Shown here in pieces: positions 7,499 to 13,182 of a stretch of DNA of 13,182 nucleotides (position 1 is its first letter; each line of letters opens with the position of its first letter). The notes beneath the pieces were generated by a model. It saw only the letters and a list, made by a program, of their open reading frames with translations, was not told the origin of the DNA and made no database searches. Made by a program: the position numbers and the translations under genes. The stretch lies in contig CAJWJQ010000031.1 of NCBI GenBank assembly GCA_913041905.1, positions 1-13,182 on the forward strand, in the 5' to 3' direction. The stretch is from GCA-2718845 sp913041905 (GTDB lineage: Bacteria > Pseudomonadota > Gammaproteobacteria > GCA-002705445 > GCA-002716945).

Positions 7499-8770
7499 AT
7501 GTTTAATGTAGACACAAAAATCGCAGGATTTGATGATGAGCTAAATGATGCAATAAAAAAGGAAATTAAGCGCCAAGAAGAACATGTTGAATTAATAGCA
7601 TCTGAAAATTATGCTAGTCCAAGAGTACTTGAAGCGCAAGGATCTGTATTGACAAATAAATATGCAGAAGGTTATCCAGCTAAAAGATATTATGGCGGAT
7701 GTGAAAATGTTGATGTAGCTGAGCAGCTTGCTATAGATAGATTAAAAGAAATTTATCAATGTGATTATGCTAATGTGCAACCTCATTCTGGTTCTCAAGC
7801 TAATGCTGCAGTGTATTTAGCACTTCTAAATGCTGGTGACACCATATTAGGTATGAGTTTAGATGCTGGCGGCCACTTAACCCATGGATCAAAAGTAAAT
7901 TTTTCTGGTAAATTATTTAATGCTATCCAATATGGGATAGATGATAATGGTTTGCTAGATTATGATGAAATTGAAAAACTTGCAATTAAACATAAACCAA
8001 AAATGTTAATTGGTGGATTCTCTGCTTATTCTCAAATAATAGACTGGGAAAGAATGTCTGAAATAGCGAAAAAAATTAATGCTTATTATGTAGTAGATAT
8101 GGCCCATGTATCTGGTCTTGTTGCTGCCGATGTTTATCCATCACCAGTCCCCTTTGCTGACGCTGTTACTTCAACAACTCATAAGACACTTAGGGGCCCG
8201 AGAGGCGGAATTATTATATGTAAATCAAACCCAGAATTAGAAAAGAAATTTAATTCGTTAGTTTTCCCTGGGACACAAGGTGGTCCTTTAATGCATGTAA
8301 TAGCAGCTAAAGCTGTTGCGTTTAAAGAAGCATTGGAGCCAGAATTTAAAGAATATATGAAACAAGTTGTAATAAACGCAGATGTGTTAGCAAAAACTAT
8401 AATAGAAAGAGGATATGATATAGTTTCAGGTGGAACAAAAAACCATTTAATGTTAGTAAGTCTGGTTAAACATGGATTAACAGGAAAGGCAGCAGATGCA
8501 GCCCTCCATAAAGCAAACATAACGGTAAATAAAAACTCCGTACCCAATGACCCGCAAAGCCCATTTGTAACCAGCGGCATTAGATTGGGAACAGCTGCAA
8601 TTACTACTAGAGGATTTCTAGAACAGGAAACAAAGATTTTAGGCAATCTAATTTGTGATGTCCTTGATGATATCGAAAACGAGGGTGTAATAACATCAGT
8701 TAAAGAAAAAATTCTTAATTTAACATCCCAGTATCCTGTTTATTCGTCAAGTAAAAAAGCAGTAGCATAG
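7499..8770 (+). CDS. glyA: Serine hydroxymethyltransferase
   Basis: GlyA is a cytoplasmic PLP enzyme that converts serine and tetrahydrofolate to glycine and 5,10-methylene-tetrahydrofolate, the main source of one-carbon units for purines and thymidylate. The 423-residue protein is highly conserved along its length: ELIASENYASPRVLEAQG, NKYAEGYPAKRYYGG, NVQPHSGSQANAAVY, VVDMAHVSGLVAA, and TSTTHKTLRGPRGG with the PLP-binding Lys at residue 229, the same number as in E. coli. FPGTQGGPL and SGIRLGTAA follow. It has the best Shine-Dalgarno in the window and reads slightly less AT-extreme than its neighbours, both in keeping with high expression. It opens the second gene block, and nrdR follows after 12 nt, a common gammaproteobacterial order. 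Confidence 0.99.
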   Translation: MFNVDTKIAGFDDELNDAIKKEIKRQEEHVELIASENYASPRVLEAQGSVLTNKYAEGYPAKRYYGGCENVDVAEQLAIDRLKEIYQCDYANVQPHSGSQANAAVYLALLNAGDTILGMSLDAGGHLTHGSKVNFSGKLFNAIQYGIDDNGLLDYDEIEKLAIKHKPKMLIGGFSAYSQIIDWERMSEIAKKINAYYVVDMAHVSGLVAADVYPSPVPFADAVTSTTHKTLRGPRGGIIICKSNPELEKKFNSLVFPGTQGGPLMHVIAAKAVAFKEALEPEFKEYMKQVVINADVLAKTIIERGYDIVSGGTKNHLMLVSLVKHGLTGKAADAALHKANITVNKNSVPNDPQSPFVTSGIRLGTAAITTRGFLEQETKILGNLICDVLDDIENEGVITSVKEKILNLTSQYPVYSSSKKAVA

Positions 8771-8776
8771 AGGTGA
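8771..8776 (+). promoter_or_regulatory. ribosome-binding site of nrdR
   Basis: AGGTGA lies directly after the glyA stop and 6 nt before the nrdR ATG at 8783. It selects that start over the out-of-frame ATG at 8778, which is only 1 nt from the site. Confidence 0.65.
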
Positions 8777-8782
8777 TATGAA

Positions 8783-9283
8783 ATGCGCTGTCCTTTTTGT
8801 GGAGATAGTAGCACAAGCGTAATTGACTCAAGACTTAGTATTGAAGTAAATACTATTAGAAGAAGACGTGAATGTAGTTCGTGTAACAAAAGGTTCAATA
8901 CATCAGAGTTCTCAGAGTTAAATTTTCCAAGAGTTGTTAAGACAGATCAATCATCAGAGTTATTTTCAAAAGATAAAATAAAAAAAGGAGTATATATAGC
9001 TCTAGAAAAACGTAAAAACTCTCTAGAAGATATTGATAAAACGTTAGATACAATATATAGCAAATGTTTAATTTATCCTGAAAAAGAAATATCCTCAAAA
9101 GAAATTGGTCAAATTGTTATGAATGAATTAATCAAATTGGACCATGTGGCATACTTAAGGTTTGCATCTGTTTATTTAAATTTTGAAGACATAAATTCAT
9201 TTAGAAGTTTAATAAAAAATTTAGAAAAAGATTTATCTCCGGAAATGAAAAAAAGACAAAAAAAACTTTTAGATGATGAATAA
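8783..9283 (+). CDS. nrdR: Transcriptional repressor NrdR
   Basis: NrdR represses ribonucleotide reductase operons by binding NrdR boxes when its ATP-cone is loaded with dATP/ATP. The 166-residue protein starts with the canonical MRCPFCG. A zinc ribbon is formed by Cys3, Cys6, Cys31 and Cys34 (RRRRECSSC), followed by FPRVVKTDQSSELFSKDKI. The ATP-cone domain runs from about residue 50 to 140, with ALEKRKNS and LDHVAYLRFASVYLNFED. Length is slightly above the usual 150-160 because of a Lys-rich tail. AGGTGA (8771-8776) sits 6 nt upstream; an out-of-frame ATG at 8778 is not the start. No NrdR-box pair was seen in the window, so its targets are presumably elsewhere. The 3' end overlaps ribD by 11 nt, implying translational coupling. 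Confidence 0.98.
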   Translation: MRCPFCGDSSTSVIDSRLSIEVNTIRRRRECSSCNKRFNTSEFSELNFPRVVKTDQSSELFSKDKIKKGVYIALEKRKNSLEDIDKTLDTIYSKCLIYPEKEISSKEIGQIVMNELIKLDHVAYLRFASVYLNFEDINSFRSLIKNLEKDLSPEMKKRQKKLLDDE

Positions 9284-10370
9284 AAAAGAAAAGGATATTT
9301 TTTATATAAAAAAAGTTATAGAGCTTGCTAAAAAAGGACAATACACAGCTCACCCAAACCCTATGGTTGGAGCAATTATTGTAAAAAATAATAAAATTAT
9401 CGGAAAAGGTTATCACAAAAAGCCAGGAACACCTCATGCTGAACAAATAGCAATAAAACAGGCAGGTAAGGATGTTAAAAATTCTACTCTTTATGTTAAC
9501 TTAGAACCTTGTTGTCATTTTGGTAGAACACCTCCTTGTTCAAATATTATTATAGAGAGTAAAATAAAAAGAGTAGTTATTTGTGAGCGTGACCCAAATC
9601 CAATAGTTAATGGCAAAAGCGTAAGACAATTAAAAAAAAGTGGCATAATTGTAGATGTTGGGCTATATAAAAATGAAGCTATAAATATTAATAAAGGATT
9701 TTATAATAGATTTAATTTAAAAAAACCATACGTTACAGTAAAAATTGGAATGTCTTTAGATGGAAAAGTTTCTATTTCAAATGGCGATAGTAAATGGATA
9801 ACTTCAAATAAATCAAGAGCAGATGTACAACATGAAAGAGCATTGACTCCATTAATATTATCTACATCAAATACAGTTATAAAAGATAATCCACTATTAA
9901 ATGTACGAGTTAGATCTTTACAAAAAAAAATTATTAACCAACCAGCTTTGGCTTTAATTGATTCAAATCTAAGAATTCCTTTAGACAGCAAAGTATTTTC
10001 TAATTATTCAAGAAAAATAATTATTTTTACAGCAAAGAAAAAAATATACAAAAAATATAAATCTAATGTAGAAGTTATTACAATTTCTAATACAGAGAAT
10101 GGATTAAATGTTAAAAGCTGTCTAAAACATTTAGCTCTAAGAGATTATAATAATATTTTTATAGAATCTGGGCCAAAATTTGTTTCTACTTTATTAAAGA
10201 AAAATCTTGTTGATGAACTTATTTTATACATTTCTCCTAAAATATTAGGGAATAAATCTAATGATTTTTCTAATGTAGATTATATTAAAACGTTATCAAA
10301 AAAGATAAAGTTTAATTTTAATGATATGATACAAATTGGCAACGATATTAAACTTAAACTAAATTCATAA
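9273..10370 (+). CDS. ribD: Bifunctional riboflavin biosynthesis deaminase/reductase RibD
   Basis: RibD performs two consecutive riboflavin steps: deamination of the GTP cyclohydrolase II product, then NADPH reduction of the ribose side chain. The 365-residue protein has an N-terminal cytidine-deaminase-like domain with HPNPMVGA, the zinc/catalytic HAE at 55-57, and PCCHFGRTPPC with zinc ligands Cys80 and Cys89. A C-terminal reductase domain starts near residue 150 (PYVTVKIGMSLDGKVS) and includes SKWITS, DNPLLNVR and FIESGP. ILSTSNTV resembles the E. coli ILTSSATV more than the GxGT of many other RibDs, consistent with a gammaproteobacterial enzyme. The start lies inside the nrdR 3' end (ATG at 9273 or 9276). 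A run of nine adenines at 9922-9930 lies in the coding region without breaking the frame. ribE follows after 1 nt. Confidence 0.98.
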   Translation: MMNKKEKDIFYIKKVIELAKKGQYTAHPNPMVGAIIVKNNKIIGKGYHKKPGTPHAEQIAIKQAGKDVKNSTLYVNLEPCCHFGRTPPCSNIIIESKIKRVVICERDPNPIVNGKSVRQLKKSGIIVDVGLYKNEAININKGFYNRFNLKKPYVTVKIGMSLDGKVSISNGDSKWITSNKSRADVQHERALTPLILSTSNTVIKDNPLLNVRVRSLQKKIINQPALALIDSNLRIPLDSKVFSNYSRKIIIFTAKKKIYKKYKSNVEVITISNTENGLNVKSCLKHLALRDYNNIFIESGPKFVSTLLKKNLVDELILYISPKILGNKSNDFSNVDYIKTLSKKIKFNFNDMIQIGNDIKLKLNS

Positions 10371-10371
10371 T

Positions 10372-10956
10372 ATGTTTTCTGGAATAATCGAACATTTGGG
10401 TACCGTGCAGGAAGTTAACAAATCTTCTGATAGTTTTGAATTAGTCATTAAATTGCCTGATATATCAAAAATATCATTGGGAGACAGTATATCAGTTAAT
10501 GGTGTTTGTTTAACTACTGAAAAAATTAGCGATGAATTTCTTCATTTTAAATTATCTCCGGAAACCATTAAATTAACTTCTCTGGTAACTTTAAATCATA
10601 ATGATATTGTTAATGTTGAATTTCCTTTGACACTTAATAAGTTTATTAGTGGACATTTAACGACAGGACACATAGATTCTACGGGTACTATTGAATCAAT
10701 AAAACAAAACAATGATGCATGGGAGTTATGTGTATCTGTTGATGAGTCAATATTAAAATATATTGTAACAAAAGGATCAATAAGTATAGATGGAATAAGC
10801 TTGACTGTAAATACAATAGTAAACAATAAAATTAACGTAACGATAATTCCGCATACTTATAATAATACAATTATAAAAAGTTATACATTAGGACGGAAGG
10901 TTAATATTGAAGCAGACTATATTGCAAAGCATTTGGATAAATTAAGGAATGATTGA
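10372..10956 (+). CDS. ribE: Riboflavin synthase, alpha chain
   Basis: This enzyme dismutates two 6,7-dimethyl-8-ribityllumazine molecules to riboflavin and the pyrimidinedione that RibH reuses. The 194-residue protein consists of two lumazine-binding beta-barrel repeats. The first opens with MFSGIIEHLGTV and contains SVNGVCLTT with Cys46, then SPETIKLTSL. The second starts at about residue 97 (GHLTTGHIDSTG), with KGSISIDGISLTVN and IIPHTYNNT. The C-terminal helix NIEADYIAKHLDKL is the trimerisation helix in homologues. The name ribE follows the Pseudomonas/Bacillus convention; the E. coli name is ribC. No Shine-Dalgarno precedes the start, which is 1 nt after ribD. The last 8 nt overlap ribBA. 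Confidence 0.98.
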   Translation: MFSGIIEHLGTVQEVNKSSDSFELVIKLPDISKISLGDSISVNGVCLTTEKISDEFLHFKLSPETIKLTSLVTLNHNDIVNVEFPLTLNKFISGHLTTGHIDSTGTIESIKQNNDAWELCVSVDESILKYIVTKGSISIDGISLTVNTIVNNKINVTIIPHTYNNTIIKSYTLGRKVNIEADYIAKHLDKLRND

Positions 10957-12034
10957 TAAAACAGAAGATATTATAGAGTCTATAAAAAAAGGGCAAATGG
11001 TCGTAATAATGGATGATGAGAATCGTGAAAACGAGGGAGACTTAATGATGGCGTCTGAATTTATAAAACCAAAAGATATAAATTTTATGGCATCTAAAGG
11101 AAAGGGTCTTATTTGTATGACGCTAACTAAAAATAAATGCAAAAAATTAGGATTACCATTAATGAAACAGTCTGGAGAAAATTTTAAAGAAACTAATTTT
11201 ACAGTATCCATAGATGCTGCCGAAGGTATAACCACAGGCATTTCAACATCTGATAGAGCGAAAACCATAAGAACAGCTATAGCAAAAAACTGCAAACAAA
11301 GTGACTTAGTTCAGCCCGGACATATTTTTCCTTTAATGGCAAAAGATGGAGGAGTCTTAGTAAGAGCTGGTCACACTGAAGCAGGATGTGACTTAGCAAG
11401 ATTAGCTGGGTTAGAACCATCTGCGGTAATAGTAGAAATCCTAAAAGATGATGGTAGCATGGCTAGAAAAAAAGACCTGATAACCTTTGCAAAAAAAAAT
11501 AAATTAAAAATAGGAACAATTGAGGATTTAATAAAATATAAAACAGCAAACGAGAAAACCATAAGAAGAATTAATGAAAACAAGATTAAAACAGAACATG
11601 GGTTTTTTAATGCTATTTTCTATGAAGACATTTTAACAGAACAAGTTCACTTTGTTTTAATTAAAAATGTAATCAAACCTAATCAAGCAACAACCGTAAG
11701 GGTGCATGTTCAGAGTATATTATCTGATACTATTAAGTCTAAATCTTTCGGTAGCTGGACTTTAGAAAATGCTTTAAAAAAAATATCTAAATCACAACAG
11801 GGCGCCCTTGTTTTTATAACCAATAACCTAGATAACTTGCAAATTGACTCATTAATGATTAATAATAGTCAAGCTAAAAATCATAAAATAAAATATGATT
11901 ATCGAACAATTGGTATAGGGGCTCAAATTTTAAATGATATTGGAGTTAAAGACATGATTTTATTAAGCAAACCAAAGATTTATCATGGAATAAATGCTTT
12001 TGGATTGAATGTAATAAAATATGTAAGTAAGTAA
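10949..12034 (+). CDS. ribBA: 3,4-dihydroxy-2-butanone 4-phosphate synthase with degenerate GTP cyclohydrolase II-like domain (RibBA/RibBX type)
   Basis: The N-terminal half (about residues 1-200) is RibB, which makes 3,4-dihydroxy-2-butanone 4-phosphate from ribulose 5-phosphate. DDENRENEGDL (22-32), TGISTSDRA and HTEAGCDL (His142, Glu144) supply the acidic and histidine active-site residues. The C-terminal half has the fold signature of GTP cyclohydrolase II (TTVRVHVQSILSD, YRTIGIGAQIL, INAFGLNVI). The stretch that should carry the three zinc cysteines (consensus CLTGD and LRCDCG) instead reads SILSD and then SFGSWTL, with no cysteine. GTP cyclohydrolase II activity is therefore very unlikely. 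Such RibB fusions are common in Proteobacteria, where a separate ribA supplies the activity. The 361 residues are unbroken. The start is forced by an in-frame TAA at 10943 and overlaps ribE by 8 nt. A nine-adenine run lies at 11491-11499. Confidence 0.96.
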   Translation: MIDKTEDIIESIKKGQMVVIMDDENRENEGDLMMASEFIKPKDINFMASKGKGLICMTLTKNKCKKLGLPLMKQSGENFKETNFTVSIDAAEGITTGISTSDRAKTIRTAIAKNCKQSDLVQPGHIFPLMAKDGGVLVRAGHTEAGCDLARLAGLEPSAVIVEILKDDGSMARKKDLITFAKKNKLKIGTIEDLIKYKTANEKTIRRINENKIKTEHGFFNAIFYEDILTEQVHFVLIKNVIKPNQATTVRVHVQSILSDTIKSKSFGSWTLENALKKISKSQQGALVFITNNLDNLQIDSLMINNSQAKNHKIKYDYRTIGIGAQILNDIGVKDMILLSKPKIYHGINAFGLNVIKYVSK

Positions 12035-12553
12035 ATGGAAAGAAATAAAACAGTTAATAAAAACTTATATACTATTCTTGCAAAAACTGGAGAAATAGAT
12101 TTATCTTCTTATAATAAAACATTGTTAGATAAAAAAATTATTATTATAAAAAGTAATTTTCATAATGAAATTACCTTAAGCATTGTTTTTGATTTTTTAA
12201 ATTCGTTGCCAGATGATTTACGCAATGTCACAGGAGTCATTGAGGCTCCAGGATCTTTTGAAATCCCTTTAATTATTAAAAAAATTTTACAAAAATATAA
12301 TCCTGACATAATTTTAGCTATTGGATGTATCATAAAAGGCGATACTAAACATAATGAGTATTTAGCCTCAACCATCATAAATGCATTAAATGATCTAGGC
12401 TTAGAGTTTACAACACCTATTATAAATGGAGTATTAACTACCGAGAATACTCAACAAGCTATTGATAGAGCTGGTAAAAAATATAGAAAGGGCTGTGAAT
12501 TTGCTAGTAATGCTGAATTAATGATTAATCAGCTTAAAAAATTGGACAAGTAG
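12035..12553 (+). CDS. ribH: 6,7-dimethyl-8-ribityllumazine synthase
   Basis: RibH condenses the RibB product with the RibD-derived pyrimidine to give the lumazine substrate of riboflavin synthase; homologues form 60-meric or decameric shells. The 172-residue protein has an N-terminal extension of about 16 residues over E. coli RibH (156). It keeps SNF near residue 42, APGSFEIP (71-78), GVLTTENTQQAIDRAG with Arg145, and the presumed catalytic His106. Two normally strict positions differ: the usual VIRGxTxHF(E/D)Y reads IIKGDTKHNEY, so Arg becomes Lys and Phe becomes Asn. The enzyme is probably active, because it is the only lumazine synthase in an intact pathway block, but it is divergent. 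The ATG directly abuts the ribBA stop (TAAATG), and the stop shares its G with the nusB start. Confidence 0.95.
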   Translation: MERNKTVNKNLYTILAKTGEIDLSSYNKTLLDKKIIIIKSNFHNEITLSIVFDFLNSLPDDLRNVTGVIEAPGSFEIPLIIKKILQKYNPDIILAIGCIIKGDTKHNEYLASTIINALNDLGLEFTTPIINGVLTTENTQQAIDRAGKKYRKGCEFASNAELMINQLKKLDK

Positions 12554-12975
12554 TGGCTAAGTTAAAAAATAAAAATAAATCGCTAGCCCGTGAAAATATT
12601 GTAAAGATATTATACCAACAGGATGTTACACAATATGAATTAAATGATATTTGCAAAAACTTTATCGATAAAAGGGAATATGATAAAAAATATTTGAGTA
12701 GTACTTTAGACTTAATTGAAAATAACAAAGCAGAGATAATAGGTAAAATTGAATCTAACACTGATGTGAAGGTTAACGATACCAGCCCTATTGACCGATC
12801 AATTCTTTTTCTTTCTGTTTCAGAGTTATTATTTAAAAATGATATTCCTCCTAAAGTTGTATTAGATGAAGCCATAAAAATTGCAAAGAAGTATTCAACT
12901 GAAAAATCATATAAATTTATTAATACTATTCTTGATAAAATATTAAAAAAAATTAAGCAAAATGATCAAAAATGA
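12553..12975 (+). CDS. nusB: Transcription antitermination factor NusB
   Basis: NusB binds boxA RNA together with NusE (ribosomal protein S10) and supports antitermination of rRNA operons. The 140-residue all-helical protein keeps the family pattern: LARENIVKILYQQDV near residue 11, SPIDRSILFLSVSELL, IPPKVVLDEAIKIAKKYSTEKSYKFINTILDKIL. The start is GTG at 12553, overlapping the ribH TAG by one base (TAGTG), a typical coupled arrangement. The N terminus and both ends are very Lys-rich, which suits RNA binding and the AT-rich coding bias. Placement between ribH and thiL is the standard gammaproteobacterial order. The last 14 nt overlap thiL. Confidence 0.97.
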   Translation: MAKLKNKNKSLARENIVKILYQQDVTQYELNDICKNFIDKREYDKKYLSSTLDLIENNKAEIIGKIESNTDVKVNDTSPIDRSILFLSVSELLFKNDIPPKVVLDEAIKIAKKYSTEKSYKFINTILDKILKKIKQNDQK

Positions 12976-13182
12976 ATCTGATATACTCGCTTATATTCAA
13001 AAGAATATAAATACAACATCTAAAGATGTTATTAAAAGTATTGGTGATGATTGTGCTGTTATAAAATTATCAGCAAATAAATCTTTAGTCATAACAACTG
13101 ACACTTCTCTATTAGGCCCACATTTTACAAAAAATTATTCACCTTATGAAATAGGATATAAATGTTTAGCAACAAATTTAAG
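12962..13182 (+). CDS. thiL: Thiamine-monophosphate kinase, N-terminal part (runs off window)
   Basis: ThiL phosphorylates thiamine monophosphate to the active cofactor thiamine diphosphate. Only 73 codons are visible. They include the conserved nucleotide-binding segments SIGDDCAVI (residues 26-34, with Asp29 and Asp30), VITTDTSLLGPHF (43-55), and the helix IGYKCLATNL that precedes the SDLAAMGA motif expected just past the edge. The usual VEGxHF reads LLGPHF here, close to the E. coli VAGNHF. The start ATG at 12962 overlaps the nusB 3' end by 14 nt in another frame. The gene is too short for general length filters because the window edge cuts it, not because it is broken. Confidence 0.93.
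   Translation, partial: MIKNESDILAYIQKNINTTSKDVIKSIGDDCAVIKLSANKSLVITTDTSLLGPHFTKNYSPYEIGYKCLATNL

Noticed and set aside
8179..8646. 155-codon open frame on the minus strand opposite glyA
   Set aside because: It lies wholly within the highly conserved glyA coding sequence, has no recognisable motif or start signal, and follows from glyA codon usage.
9240..9283. FMN riboswitch ahead of the riboflavin genes
   Set aside because: ribD begins inside the nrdR coding sequence, leaving no room for the aptamer, and none of its conserved sequence was seen there.
10942..11295. 117-codon minus-strand open frame opposite ribBA
   Set aside because: It is antisense to the conserved RibB domain, has no domain and no start signal, and is a shadow frame.

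Overview
The window is strongly AT-rich (about 30% G+C by eye) and tightly packed. It looks like a piece of the chromosome of a small-genome, sulfur-oxidising gammaproteobacterium. Five things point that way: a one-piece tmRNA, where alphaproteobacteria have a two-piece form; a full-length fused PurL; the gene order glyA-nrdR-ribD-ribE-ribBA-ribH-nusB-thiL; a RibBA with a dead GTP cyclohydrolase II half; and a clear SoxB. A SUP05/vesicomyid-symbiont-like thiotroph would fit, but that is inference from gene content and base composition, not a proven identity.

Layout. Positions 1-293 hold the tmRNA gene (ssrA) on the minus strand, cut by the window edge about 50 nt before its 3' end. A 74-bp AT-rich spacer (294-367) carries a good candidate ssrA promoter and separates it from purL, which is transcribed divergently. 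Everything from purL to the right edge is on the plus strand with almost no intergenic DNA. The first block, 368-7437, is purL-msrP-msrQ-soxB, with gaps of 3, 9 and 2 nt. A 61-nt gap with a strong Shine-Dalgarno follows. The second block, 7499-13182, is glyA-nrdR-ribD-ribE-ribBA-ribH-nusB-thiL, with gaps of 12 nt or less or short overlaps; thiL runs off the right edge.

How the genes work together. PurL makes an early purine intermediate. MsrP and MsrQ form the molybdenum/heme system that reduces methionine sulfoxide in periplasmic proteins. SoxB is the periplasmic hydrolase of the thiosulfate-oxidising Sox pathway, so three consecutive genes act in or feed the periplasm. GlyA supplies glycine and one-carbon units, which purine synthesis also uses. 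NrdR is the ATP/dATP-sensing repressor of ribonucleotide reductase. RibD, RibE, RibBA and RibH cover riboflavin synthesis except the GTP cyclohydrolase II step, which must be encoded elsewhere. NusB is an antitermination factor and ThiL makes thiamine diphosphate.

The second block is a classic gammaproteobacterial arrangement. The least ordinary points are the msrPQ-soxB cluster without the rest of the sox genes, a 16-nt perfect complementarity between tmRNA and purL mRNA, an unusual tmRNA tag, and small departures from family consensus in RibH and MsrQ. I found no mobile element, CRISPR array, phage gene or clearly new system. There is no gene-free stretch longer than 300 bases.
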